From Casuarina equisetifolia (lineage: Eukaryota; Streptophyta; Magnoliopsida; Fagales; Casuarinaceae), in the NCBI GenBank assembly GCA_028551475.1, contig CM052361.1, forward strand, positions 18,355,274 through 18,419,273: a stretch of DNA of 64,000 nt, given 5' to 3'. Position numbers and translations under genes: made by a program. The first letter of the stretch is position 1. Every line of letters begins with the position of its first letter. This document shows, one piece after another, positions 46,801 through 59,607 of this stretch. Below the pieces are notes generated by a model. It saw nothing but the letters and a program-made list of their open reading frames with translations. It did not search any database and had not been told where the DNA came from.

Positions 46801-49600
46801 AACTTTGATAAAACTTTTATGTTTACATTGAAAAAGTTATCTAATCAAGAAGTTTGTAACTGTCTTTATAAAATTATAAATCACAATTAAAATTTCAACT
46901 AATAATAACTTATCATAATTGAATCTCCTTAGTCTTTCTTGCCAAAATCCAAATCTCCTTTCTTTTAGTCTTTCTAACTATGTCACTCGTGAATCTCATA
47001 ACTTTGCCTTGCAAAGTTGTGAAAGAAAATCATTAGAGTGTTTGATTCCACTCTAAGTAAAAATTACTTTCAAATCCTCTATATATGAAGGTATTGCTTC
47101 TAACTTGCGTTTTAACAATGAAATGAGTTTTTTACTAGTATACATGGTTAAGAGTTACTTTTGCTTCTTTCACCCACTTTCATCGTCACTAGCGTCCGCC
47201 TCTCACAAAATTACATGGATATGAAAAAGGCAAAACATAAAAATTAATTGAGTGAATAATTCTGTAAATTGATGAGTAAAGATAGCTTAAAATATGCCTT
47301 TGTAAGGCCATAGAAGGAACCGTATTCTGATGGTACTATGGGAAGAAAGTACTTGAAAACAAGCAAAACCCTTCCAACAAACAAAATGTATGGAAGCCAT
47401 GGCTGCCATGCTGTCTTCACGTCCGACGACATGGTAGTCGGTTGCCCTGTTGATCGATGCACATCCATGTTTATAGTTTCTGAGGATTCCGATCATACAT
47501 TTAAAATCTGATTAAGGTTTCAACTCACTCTTTGCTTATTATTATTATTTTTTTCCTTTCTATTTGGGGCCATTACTTTCTCACAGGCAAAGGATGCTGT
47601 AGAACTGTTAACTAATCAAATTTCGTAAAGCAAGCATGGAATTTTATCCACTTTTTTCTTTTCCCTCTCATTTGAGGTATAAACTATCTTATTTATCATC
47701 CTTTTTCCAAGAAGAATCACAACCAGAATCAAGATTAGTCTTGGTTCCTTCAATTTTTGTGCTAATATTATATTATATAATTTGTCTCTCTTTAACAGAC
47801 TTGGCATTGTTTTCTTATTGCCGGCTAGCTAATAAGCTGTGTCCATAGATTCTGCGTGATTATGCATAATGGCCAAAAAAAAGCGAGTTTTGGTCAGGAT
47901 ACTGCCAAGATTAACACTATTGCTGGACCATAAAGGAAGAGGACTGTTCGATGGCCAGTGGTCAGATTCCACATAGTACGATGCCCTATGTTAGTGATAG
48001 GACAGCAACGAAGGAACCCAGACTTGTAGAGCAAAAATATGCTTAGTGGAGGCATCAAACGAATGTAGAAACCAGGAAACAATTAAAAGTACTTTGAGAT
48101 ATCTAAGAAGATGTAGAGAGAAGGCTTATCTATCTGTCAAATCATCGGAATGACATGAAACACAGTGAATATGATCAGTAAAGTAAAGTGAGCAAAGATA
48201 AACGTAAAGAGGGCCTGCGCTGGAGGGGTAAGGAAGCCAAAAGGTCCCACTTGGTAATTCAAAAGAGACATTATATCTCGTTTACAGTCTCATGATATAT
48301 TTCCAATTCCTTAAAGACCTTTTACAAGATTATACTTATGATTCTTGTTTTAAATCTGTAATGGTGATGTTCCTCGTGATTCTAAAGCAAGAACATGTAT
48401 GGTCTACAGATTAGATGCTTCTGCCTGCATTCATATTGATCTTCTTTTAGGTTATGATCATCCGCGCCGGTACTTTTCAAAGATGGAATGTTAGGTAGTA
48501 TTAAAAACCGCATAAAGACGAGAAAAAGTGTCACTGCCGTCCCATCTGCGCAAAGTGATACGCTTTTTAATCAAGGTTGTGGAAACTCAATAAAGTTTAG
48601 CGCGGCCGTTGTATGACAATTAAGACTTGAATTGTTCCTTGAACTCGCCTCTTGCTTTCCTGTGATTTTTTTTTTTTTTTTTCTACTGCATGTAACTGTG
48701 ATGCATAGCATGCAATCCATTTTGTGTTCACAACATTGTTAGACTTATCTTCGTTTCTTTCTGCAGAACAGATGGCAAATAAGAAGATGAGTGACAACAA
48801 AGTGGTATATATTGCACCCAATCAGCTTTAGAACATTGTGCAATCATTGTAAAAAGGTCTTCAAATCCAATAAATAACATATCATGTGCTGCAATGCTTT
48901 CTGCAGCACTTCTCCCCCGATTTTTCTTTCTTTTTCTTTTTTGAATGGAAGAATAATGGAACTCGAGTAGAAGATCATGGTCAGATCAAATGGAACTCAA
49001 TGGATCTGATTATATTGAAGTGGGGTAAAGACGTGAAAAACCTTTTAACCCACTTGAACCCTTACCTTTAAAGTTGAAATCCCTTTTCCTTTTTGAATCA
49101 AAGAGGAAAGGAACTGGCAGAGGCGGCTGTTAGTCCCAACAGCAGTTTTAGAACTAGTTGAAAACTGATGCCTTTTAAGTTCAAATACAGGGGGTACTAT
49201 CTTGTCCAAAGCATAACAAATGAACAGAAAGTACCGATTATAAACACCAATGGATGGACGCAAATAACCTAGGTGTATCTACCATAATTCATACCTCAGA
49301 GCATTGTGATAGCATGAGCTAGATGGCAGAAATCATATTCTTAAAGATTGAGAATTTGAAGACAAAAAGGGATGAAGGGCTCGGTAAATTTCTGTTTTTA
49401 AGTCACAAATCGCAGAAATAGACCATATCTGATAGGTCAGCAACCTGTTACACGCGACAGTCCATTAAAGATAAAAAAAATATACACAGCTCTACATAGC
49501 TAAATCTTAACACACCTACAAGTGGATAGTTCCTGTGAACACTATGTTTTTCCAATATTTTCCTTTACCCCCCACAAATCCATGTTAAAAGTAAAAGAAA
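43830..49600. other. Long spacer upstream of the SMXL gene's 3' end
   Basis: No supported gene in nearly 6 kb. A stretch at 44065-44496 has two overlapping plus frames (143 and 80 residues) and one minus frame; none resembles a known family, and overlapping openness is not evidence of coding. A 96-residue frame at 45719-46009 likewise has no recognisable domain. The AT-rich part 46.4-47.2 kb and the region 47.9-49.0 kb show nothing. The last few hundred bases before 49654 are probably the 3'UTR of the minus-strand SMXL gene. Confidence 0.5.
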
Positions 49601-49653
49601 AACAAAAGTATTAGGCCTCATAGAATATCAGTTGTCCCCCTCCTATTACGAAA

Positions 49654-52495
49654 TTACAACTCTTGAATTCTGAAAGTAACTTGCCGATCCACATATTCCA
49701 GAATCCCAATGTCACCAGCTACGTGTTCATGTCTGTTGTCTTCTTGGATGGCAATATTCAAATCTAGCGAGAGACATGGGATTTTCTCTTCCAATCCATT
49801 TTCAGTGTTTTTTTCTTCACTCTCCGCATGTTTTTGCCTTCTTGATGGAGAACAGGCTCTGGAAACAGAGCTGAAACTTTCACAACTGAAAATGATAATG
49901 GCGTCCTTAAGAGGAGCAGTTTCCCCACCAGGAAGAATTATTCTCCCACTTTCAATTGCCTGTTTGATACCCTTTTGAGAATAGTAATCAATTTGATCCA
50001 CATCTTCCATGAAGAACACTCGGTGGGGGTTCTCATTCACTGCTTCACCAAATCTCTGAAGATAACTGGAACCCAATTCACCTCTTGTCCGTTTGTTTTT
50101 GGATTCTTCAGTTGAATCAGCCCTTGTTGAAGAGAAGCTGCTCAAACAAATTGATACGAGGTTGCTCTGAGAGCCAAAAAGAAGTCTTGCTAGCTCTCTT
50201 GAAATCTTTTCTTTGCCATCGTTATCAACACCCAAGAAGAACAACCAAGTTTCTTCTTTTTTCTCTCTGTCTTTCACATTGCCCTTCCTTGTGCTCATTC
50301 CAGACCTGCATTGAAGTATAGTTGTAGCAATCCCAGGAATTATGTCTTTGTGCCAGGAAACCCTTTTCTCTAATGCATCACATAGTAACTTCAAGTTCTC
50401 AGTATTAAGCTCTCTGAACATATTGAGGCCAACCGCATCCTCCATCACCTCACTCGAAGAAGCTGAATTTGGGCTAGAGTTAGGATTCGACAAAAGGACA
50501 GGTTTAGGGTCATTTCTCTCTGGCATGAACATTCTCAAATTGCTTTCATATACTCCATTAGTTTCAGATATCCAAAACTGCTGTTCTTTTGGAGTCTGTT
50601 TTGGTTCAAATCTGGTCGGCCAAGTCAGGTGGCTCTGAAGAAAGCTAGGTCTTTGTTCGTATGAAGAGATTGATGTGGAGGAAGGAGATGAAGAAGTGCA
50701 AACGAGGGGCTTCTCTGGAAAAAGGGAATGCTTGTGGCTTGAACTGCAGAATGAGTTCCATTTCTTGCACAGATCGCTGACAGTGACATATTCCTGTAGT
50801 AAAGTTTCGAAAGATGTTACTTTTAAACTTGTATCTACGTGGGACACACTTGTGACAATAAATGAATGGATAAGATAGAAACCTGATTGTTCAGAGATTC
50901 TCTTTTGCTATCTTCCTTCTCCTGTTGAAGCCATGAAGGCAAGCTTGAGCTTGTGGAAATGTTGGTGGTAGTGGAGTTCTCCTTGTTACGAAAGTTAGTA
51001 GCTATGCTTTGAGCTTCTCTGTTGAAATTGACCACGCAACCGGTGCAGCAAGTTAGCCGCTTATCAAATTCGCTTTCAAGCAGTTGCCAACTCGGCACAT
51101 TGTTCGATGCCTTGCTTCTGACCTGAGCTTGCAAATTACTGAAGAAAATAACGAAGGGTTAAAAATGGAAAATAGCAGTAATAATGTTTTGTATCTTCTT
51201 AATGATGGTACAAAATCCTCAGTTTATTTTTTTTCTAAGAGGAAAAGAAAAGAATACAAAAATAAAAGAAATTGCAAAAGTTTTTTAGCTGTACCAAATT
51301 ACCTTTCAAGGCTGAGAGTTAGGCTCAAGCTGCCAACCGGGGTGATGAGAGGGTGAAGCTCCCACAGATTCTCCAGAGATGGGCAGCCCGTTTTTAACCT
51401 CATGAAAGTTTGAAAGGTAGCAAGACCTAACAGCCACAATCTCCCAGTTTCCCCAATTCCGGCCACCATTCCTTTAAGTTCCATGATCATGTGCTCCACC
51501 GGACAGTAGTAGTTTCTCCTTTCTTCACCGTAAGCAGACCAAAAATCAGAAACCCATTTGAGATCACCCAAATACAGGACAATCCCTTTGCCAGTTTTAA
51601 CTTGGTACCTAAGGTCCACAAGTATCTGCTCTATATCCTTCTTGGAATAGTTCCTCAGAGAAACTAGAGGCAGCGTAACAAATTTCACATACCTTAAGTC
51701 CTCAGGAACATTTCCACTCTCAACTTTGTCCATCACTCCCCTAAACACTCCCTCAGCACTAGCCAGACACTCTCCTACGATAACAGAGTTTCTTCTTCTT
51801 TTGTTCGACAATTCATTCAACACACCCATTACATCTTCACTCCTAACTTGCTCAAACGGTTTACCTAGTGATACTCCAAACTGACTACAAGGTGGAGAAA
51901 GATTAATACTAGTACCAAGAACCAGAGGTTTGGAGCTCTCCTTTGGGTGGCTACTCACAGAAGGACTTTGGGTTTGAGAACAAATCTCCAAGGAAACAGC
52001 TTGCTCTACCCTATTTTTGACTTGGGGACTCGAGAAACCAGCCTCTCTCATGACTCTACTTACACTTGGGTCATCTAGAATAGAGATTATGAGCTGCTCT
52101 AGCTCTATTTTTAGAGCTAGTATAGGTTGTTGCTGATTTTCGATAGAGCCACGGCGTTGGTGAGCCTGGGCACGCTTGAAGGCAGCAACCAAGGCATTGG
52201 AAAGGGAAGGTTTGAAGTAGTGAGGCCCTAATAAGGGGCTCGGAGTGGAGGCAGGGAGACGGTTAAGCGCAACATTGAAGCAAAGCTCGAGGGCCTTGCA
52301 CTGGAGGGGGTGAGAGTGGGATTGAAGGCACGCCCTTCGCAGAAGACCGGCAGAGGAAGCAAGCATAGCGCTGGCAACATGGAGAGGAGTCACTTGGGCA
52401 TGACCCCGGCGCTTAGCAAGGCTAATAGCTTGCTTCACTATGCTTGTTGCCTCTGCAGTAAGGCCATCCTGGAGACTGCTAAGACCTGCTCTCAT
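49654..52495 (-). CDS. SMXL-family Clp-like repressor, SMXL3/4/5-type
   Basis: Three exons on the minus strand, 52495-51303, 51138-50883 and 50793-49654, join in frame to give 862 aa. Residues 1-190 are the double Clp-N region (MRAGLSSLQDGLTAEA, GHAQVTPLHVASAML). Then follow the first ATPase-like region (RRNSVIVGECLASAEGVFRG, IVLYLGDLKWV) and a divergent second one (WLFFLGVDNDGKEKISREL, RVFFMEDVDQID). An EAR motif, LSLDLN, lies at residues 824-829. Family role: nuclear adaptor that recruits TOPLESS-type corepressors. SMXL6/7/8 and SMAX1 are degraded through MAX2 and need an FRGKT degron; at the matching place this protein has SSYLQRFGEAVNENPHRVFF instead, and the N-terminus fits the SMXL3/4/5 group, which acts in phloem development independently of MAX2. 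The exact paralogue cannot be fixed. Start chosen because MRAGLS is the family's N-terminus. Confidence 0.93.
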
Positions 52496-52677
52496 CTTCT
52501 CAAGTTCACTTGAGTTTTCACTCCGGCAAACCTTGATAGCTGAAGAAACGTACGATTCTTACAACTCTAAGTGGTTTTGGTTAATGGTTTGATATCGACA
52601 AGAGGTAAAAGAGAGTCATGAGCATAGTCAAGAAAGAAGAGTGAGTGAAGGTACTAAGATTGAGGAAGCAGCTCAGA

Positions 52678-52687
52678 GGTTTATATT
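52678..52687 (-). promoter_or_regulatory. Candidate TATA box of the SMXL gene
   Basis: On the minus strand this reads aatataaacc, about 185 bases before the ATG at 52495. It would give a leader of roughly 150 bases. A GA/CT tract lies further upstream at 52811-52834. Confidence 0.35.
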
Positions 52688-52810
52688 CCCGCAGAGGAGA
52701 GGGAAGGCTGTGTGTCAGATATTATGGGATGTGTGTTTATGCTTTTCTTGTTAGTGAGGGAAATTTTGGCTTTGTATGTGAAAGTGGATTGCATGTGATG
52801 CAACTTTGCC

Positions 52811-52834
52811 TCTCTCTCTCTCTCTCTCTCTCGG
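52811..52834. repeat. (CT)n tract upstream of the SMXL gene
   Basis: About 11 CT units; on the gene's own strand it is a GA repeat, a common binding-site type for plant BBR/BPC GAGA-binding proteins. Confidence 0.8.
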
Positions 52835-55800
52835 CATAAAGGAATGTGGATGATCAAAAGCTGGTCTCATAATATTGGCGGAGTATAAAATATATCTTAA
52901 AGCATTGGGACACTAGGAACGGAATAATCACTTTTGTTAAGAATAAGCTCAAAACTAGATGATGAAAAGAGAAAGTGAAAAGAGGGTGGCAAAAGAGAAA
53001 GGAAAAAAGGGTGAGTCGTCCACCAATACCGAGACCTGAGAAAAAGATGGGAGGACTACCTGTCTGCTTGGAGGAATTGGGAACTGTAGTCGGGTCCGTT
53101 TTTCCTTACTTCTCCAAGAGAAGAATTATGCCATTGATGATTGATTGAGTTCTAGATCACAACATCAATCACAGATCGCATGAAACTATGTAGAATCCAT
53201 TCTCTCTCTTCATTTCAAAAAGTTGGCTTCCAGTCACCGTTTTGTTTAAATAGAGGGTCTTTTCTTTTTTCTTCATTAAAAACTCAAAAATATGTCAAAA
53301 TCTGAGGGAAAAAATTCTTGGCCTACATGCCAAGAAAGAGGCCAGCTTAATGATCGGTGGTTTTGCCATATAAACCGGGCAAACGGGGTCTTTTTGGCAA
53401 GTGGAACTGCTAAAGAAACTAGTCTTTTGCTGTCATACGGAATTGCTTATTCTGCTTCTCAACTTTCCTGCATTGCCTAGCCCACCGAATTATTGGAGAA
53501 ACTAAATGCGCTATGCACTGTGTTAAGGAGCTACTGGTGCATGTTCTAATTCTTAAAAAGTATTGTTTTGAAAATGTAGTCAATATGGTTTCCTTCCATT
53601 CAGGGCCCCTCTGGCCCATGAATATCTGGCAACTTCAGGTCCTTAGGAGTGGAAGACATGAAAATTCACCTGTTAGAACTCAACAAGTATTTTGATGCCA
53701 AGGATTTTATCATGAGTATTTAACCACAGTGAAAAAGATAATTAAAGACAGCTCAAGATGAAAATGGAACTAAGTCTCCATAAAAAAACGAGCAAAGGGA
53801 TAAACTTCAAGATCAAACCAAGTCGAAAGTAGTTTTAAAAAAGAATAAAAGATAAACTAGGACCCTTAAAATTTGGGATTAGTGTTTGAGTTGAAGCACC
53901 GACAGAAATACAGTGGTGATGTCACTACTCGACCAAAAAGACTAGAAAACAAGGAGTATATAGAAACTTAAGATTACCATGTCATCACGAATGACAAATC
54001 GGGTAATTAGGATAATAACTTCTATGTGACAGTACTATAAATCAGGCTAAAACAAGAATGTGACCTTAAACTTTGTAGTGAACATGTTTTTGCTTTTGAA
54101 AAGACTAGATTTATATATATCTAAAAGAATGATTTGAATTTAGATTTGGCGGTTGCAAGTTGAACCAATTGAAAGCTTTTTCATGTGTATGCATATAGAA
54201 AGGCACTTCCTCCATTGCTGATTTCCTTTATGTTATTTGTAAATGATGAGTGTACTAGAATTCTCGGTGTAACTGGGCAATATCTAAGTGAATGCAAATA
54301 TTATTTCATGTACTTTGCTGGTATCATCATCCACTGGCGTTAGAGAGCGAAGTGATTTAAAAAAAAAGACCAACCAAGAAGACGAGCAACAATAGAACTC
54401 AATAAAAACACATAAGAATTCAATATGGTTCCTCAAACTTTGGGTTGCATCTATAGACTTACAACTTTTTTGGTTATGGTGCTGCTCTCAAATGCTCTCT
54501 TTTATCTCGCTCGGAATTTCCAGCAATACAAGTGAATAAATATGTGTTTCCGGGCCTGGTGAGCCAGAGTTCGGTTCAGGAAGCAAAAGTAGTCCGGTGG
54601 TTCCTCCGTGGAAGTCTTGTCACGCGAAACTGGCAGTCCTATTATCAATCTGATGACCCAACATGCAAAACAATGACGGGGAATGAACGGGAGGCCCTAT
54701 GCATGGACTGAAAGTGCCAATAAAAGCACCCAGTTTGCTCCTTAAAGCCCTCAAAAAACCAAGCGCGCTCTCTCTGTTGCTCGACCCATAACCTGTCTCT
54801 TCAACACACAGACCTCTTTATAGCTCACAATATTTGTTGTCTGCGAGGACTAAGAGGAATAATTTCCACGTAGGGAAGGGTCTTCCTCGGCCACCGCGAA
54901 ACATGAAGTTGGAACTCAGATACAAACATCTTAGTAAGGCCTGTGGGAAATGCTACTTGATTCTGTTAAAACCTGGTGTCTGTCGGGACTAATTGGGTGA
55001 TTAAAACACCTATAACTAAGGACACATTGCATTCAGCGCTTTCACCATTAAACCCGTCGTTCTACATAGCGTGTTTAACGTTTGAAGAGGCTGCCAAATA
55101 ACGCACGGTTTCATGGAATATAGTCGAATGGCGTTGTTTTGTGTTGAGGACGACTTAAAGGCAAAGGCCCGATCTTCTCATTACAGATGTTGGCGGATTT
55201 AGTAGAGAAAAAGGAGGGATGTTTCAAAATCTTGGTAAGTGTTTGGTTTTGGCAAAAATGTTCTTCTTCCTCTAGTGATTTGTCAGTTTACACTCATATT
55301 ATTATTTGATATACTTTTTAAGGAATAATCGTAAAAAGCCCCCAAAACCTATTGTAGGGTTTGATGTGATTTAAACTTGTAACTGTTATTGTATAAGGAA
55401 TGGGACTTACCTAATCAATTTGATTAGGCAAAAGTGTATGTAGACTCAAGTGAAAGGTTGAACTGAGCCATTCAATTTCCATGCAATTCTTCTTGTGCTT
55501 GCATACTTGCATTTGTTTCATATATGTATTGTGAAATTCTAACCTATTATAATCTAAGGCTAATTACTCTATAAGATAGAAAATAATTGTGCATCTAATT
55601 ACAAAATTCATGGCTAATACGAGATCCAATTCACATGCTCCAAATTATAATTCAATCCTCTTCCTGGGTTAATCCGAGATCCAATACACATGCTCTCTAT
55701 TGGATCAACATATGGCTTCATATATTCTACTTGGATGGCCTTGTTGGGACCCGTTACTATTTAGTTAAAAGCTTACTTGTTGGCAATGTCTAACTTGGCT

Positions 55801-58800
55801 CACTCGGGTCAACATCCCTTTGCAATTCTCTACTTATCAACATTTATCAATAATCTCTCAACAATTTTTTTTTTTTTTTGTAATAAGGGTCGATTTCGAA
55901 ACTTACTTTGATGTTAATTATTGGGGACTTTTATATGTTCAACCTTAAAACAATAGCTTAAACTAGTCCATATTTACAGGCTTGTTAGCAAATTTTACAT
56001 GTGCCTCTTGGGCCTACACTCCTCTACAACCCTTTACTTACCAACATGTGCCAACAAGTGTCTGCATTCGAACGGGCTCACCTATGGGCTTAGACCACTT
56101 TCTAGTTGGGCTTAGTTCTCTCTAGTCAAGCCAACACGTAGAGGTGACTCTCCGGCTATGCTGGACCACCTTGGACTTGGTCCTGTTCTCTGAAGTCAAC
56201 TTGGTTAACCGGTTTCAAAATCAGCACATAAGTCGAAGAAAAAGTCATTTATTTGACTGGCTCGGTTGGTTCCAACTTGTCCAATGGTCAGTTTTGACCC
56301 AATCATCTTGCTACCCGCCAAAGTCAATTCATAATGCATCATACGTACGGTTGTTTAAAGCTTTTCCTTCAGTTTCAAATCAAAAAGGAATGTCAATGTG
56401 ATTAAATAATTAACATATTAAACCTATTTATAAACTGCTTGAAAGTATTTTAAAAGCCCATTTAACTTTGCTTTTTTGTGTATTATTGTCACCAATCTTT
56501 CGACTCTCTCATAAGAAGAGGGCACCAAGGCTTGCAGTGTCGCATGGTATTTTCAACCAAAGAAATTAAATCGTGCATTAACTCAAGATAGTGAAGGAAA
56601 TCCCTTCATTCCCATTACCTATATATGTAATCCAGTATCACTTACTACCTAAATTTATATAATATTGTATACTATATACCAAAAGCTATTTATTAAGAAA
56701 GTATTGTAATTATCCTAGTACATGTTTATATTATATTATAAATGTTCAATCCTAAATGATGTACGACTTATCACTATGCTTTCAAAATCTATTTATTAAA
56801 TCTATTCTACTCAAATGATTATTATATTTGTATAAGCTTATGTTATGTATTATTACAATTTTAATTCCATGTAATATAACTAAGTCGACTTTGACTTAGT
56901 ATAACAAAAAGATATATAAATACTTATCAAATTTTCCATAGAAAATCCTCCAACAACCACTTATAACTCAGTTTTGACTATTACAAAATCAAATTGGGAC
57001 TAACAATTATCTACTATCTCATTCTACATATATTCAATATAGAAGTTAATTTTGGCAACTTAATGTATCATGAGGTCTTGTTTTAAGATAAATTAACCTC
57101 GTGAAAACAGCATTTTCAGGATCACCTTAAGGGTTCCATCGCAATTTGTTTTCAGCTAAGGGATTGCTACTAATGTAACCAGAAAATGAATTAACGTATT
57201 CTTGTAGTGACAAACTGATTGAGTATGGCCTTTTGTAGATTCTGTTTCCGATCTTAATGCTTCGTTCAATTAGTTAACACTTTCTCTTATGCTGTAAGTG
57301 CCTAATATAACTTATAACAAGCCAGGAAACAGTATGCAAACAACACAGCAGACACAAACTTTTTCGTGGTTTGGCAGAATTGTTGGTTACATCCATGGGT
57401 AAAAACAGGGGAGGAGTCCTTCCTGTAAACAGAGAGAATTTGATACTATCGTGCACTTAGTCCCATATAAGAAAGAAGAGTATTTATAAAGTGTCTTACA
57501 GGCATTGAACATCTCTCTCTCGAACATGGTACTAAAACTTGACTTTTTTCTTTGTGTACATATTCAAATTCCATAGTTAAACCAGCTGTCACTAGTAAAA
57601 TAAGACCTAATTCAAACTGCCGGTGAGTATTAAACAGCGAGCTTCAAGAGATACAATCTTTTTGCTCCCGGTACAGCTTTCTTTCTGTCAGCAATCTATG
57701 CTCAACAACCTTATGAAAGCGTGCAGATTTCTCTCTTCTTCTTCTCACTTTGTAGAGCAGTTTCTTACTTCCTTCTCTCTGTTCTTCCCTGCCGGTTTTT
57801 CCTTTTATCGTATCTTTGTTATCTTTTTCCACCCTTAGAGAGGATAAGCTGCAGTGTTACATACTCTACTTGACCGCTGGTGACTTAACAATCTGATTGG
57901 AGACACAGACGGCATCTCCAGTAAGTAACTTGGCGAGCACTATTTGCAAGCGGTCAAACCAAATTCTTAAGGGAAAACTCTGCCGACAAAACAGGGTTAG
58001 ATGCAGTCTGCTTACCACTTCATTCCCTAACGTTCTTGTTCATTGGTGAAGGCGGTTTTGACGGTGAGGCAGAGCTATTGAGATGTGCCTAAACTACAAC
58101 CCCCTTCATTCACCTGCAGCATGTCTTCTTATGATGATCCTTTTTTACTTTAGAATTTATTACGACAATCCTATTGGGTTTGATCTTCCTCCCACGTTCT
58201 GACTGCTTATATTCTGGAAAGGAATTAGTATTTCTGAGAAGTATTAGCTGTTTCATCTACTGCTGTGGTAGCTAGAAATCAGCATGAGGAGGCAGAAAAT
58301 GGTGGCAACATATATATTTCAGGATTAGATCCTGATGGTTCTTTCTGTGCTCTCTTTGATGACATTTTCTACTCCAGATAATATTTAAAATATTGGGCTC
58401 TCAGTTTGAGTTAAACTTAGTATTTTCTGTCTATTTTCCTTCCGTTCCAAGCCACTGTAGTAATCTTTGGGAGAACTCAACCCCTGCTATGAGCGTTGTA
58501 TACCATTGTTGGTGAATTTATTATTGAAGAGTACTTGTCTGCTGTTGTCATCTCTCTCTAATAATAGAAACAGCCTGCCTGAGACTGCCCATCAGAAAAT
58601 TATGCATGCCCAAAAAAGTGTCGTTCTTCTGCTGCTATGAGTTTTGTCAGAACGTTGAAAATCACCATCTAAGCCTCAATGATCGCTTGATTGGTTGAAT
58701 TTTCATTTAATATAGCATGTTCCTATACAGTGTATCTTGCCTGCATTCTCGTTCTAACTCTTGGGCGCTCATCCTGCGATTTAGGATTTTGTTCTATCTT

Positions 58801-58930
58801 TTGCCAAACAAGATTTAGGCCATAGATGTTGCAGTCAAAACCCAAGGAAGAACGACAGAGAACGTTTCATATCTCAATATACTGTCATTTTTTGGGCTAC
58901 TAATATACAAAAATATGATACAACATTAAA
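52835..58930. other. Spacer between SMXL and OFP genes
   Basis: No supported gene. The part just upstream of SMXL is presumably its promoter. Around 54.5-54.9 kb the sequence is GC-richer, with a tataatag-free, CT-containing leader-like stretch but no downstream frame. Around 55.6-55.7 kb a short repeat of 'gagatccaat-cacatgctc' occurs twice. 56.4-57.1 kb is very AT-rich. 57.29-57.50 kb resembles an LTR relic (separate entry). The frame at 57623-57838 has no recognised domain. Confidence 0.5.
57290..57500. mobile_element. Possible LTR-retrotransposon relic
   Basis: The stretch 'tttttcgtggtttggc ... ggttacatccatggg' (about 57360-57400) resembles the 'acgtggttcggc ... acgtccacggg' wording common inside LTRs of many plant retroelements. 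No paired LTR, primer-binding site or coding remnant was found, so it is at best a decayed solo piece. Confidence 0.3.
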
Positions 58931-58932
58931 AT

Positions 58933-59607
58933 CTAAGACACTACCGTCTTTTCGACCTCATCAATCTCATTCTGACCTGCAGATGAACAAAGTGCAGAGG
59001 AAGAAAAAGAAGAAACAGCAGAAGAATAAGTGGTAGAATCAGAACATGAGCTAGCAGCGAGGCCAACAAGCAGATCTAAGAAGGCTCGAACTATAAACCC
59101 ATGGTTTTTCTTCCCGTTGACCCTCAAATAACACCCCAACAACTCCTCCAAGCGCTCCCAATCTTTCAGCCCGTGGGACTCCACCATCTCCTCCATTGAC
59201 CTCCTGAAATCAACGTATGGATCCTCAGAATCCATCGCCAACATAACGCTCTCTTTAAAAAGAAACGCGCCATCTTTTGCCTTGTCTAAGATGGAGCTCG
59301 TCCCACCTGGCTCGAAGAACAGCCTCTCGGACCTCACACCACGTACCACCACCTCCAGTGACTCCCCGTCAAAGTCCTCGGACTCGGTTGAGTAGCTTGC
59401 AGACTCGGAAGAGTTTGTGAACCAAGAGTCGGGTGTTTCAAACCCATCAACGGCTGGATCAAAGAAAACCGAGTTTACTGTCTTGAACATGTCGTCTGTC
59501 GCTCGGAAAGAAAGAGTCCTGGGTTGCTTACACAAGGGCCATTGCCATGGCTGCTTTGCTTCCTTATTTTTGAAGAGAGAAGACACCTTCATGATCTTCT
59601 TGACCAT
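58933..59607 (-). CDS. OVATE family protein (OFP13/16/18-type)
   Basis: A single uninterrupted frame of 224 aa, as usual for OFP genes. The N-terminus, MVKKIMKVSSLFKNKEAKQPWQWP, and the KQPRTLSFRATDDMFKTVNS stretch are typical of the OFP13/18 branch. The OVATE domain covers residues 119-183 (SVMLAMDSEDPYVDFRRSMEEM ... LEELLGCYLRVN ... HGFIVRAFLDLL). The C-terminus is Ser-rich. OFPs are nuclear/cytoskeletal repressors that bind TALE homeodomain and TRM proteins and influence organ shape. The start is fixed by the family N-terminus; a second Met at residue 6 is possible but less likely. A TTTAAATA-type word at 59721-59730 lies about 115 bases upstream on the same strand and could be its TATA box. 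Confidence 0.95.
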   Translation of the reverse strand: MVKKIMKVSSLFKNKEAKQPWQWPLCKQPRTLSFRATDDMFKTVNSVFFDPAVDGFETPDSWFTNSSESASYSTESEDFDGESLEVVVRGVRSERLFFEPGGTSSILDKAKDGAFLFKESVMLAMDSEDPYVDFRRSMEEMVESHGLKDWERLEELLGCYLRVNGKKNHGFIVRAFLDLLVGLAASSCSDSTTYSSAVSSFSSSALCSSAGQNEIDEVEKTVVS

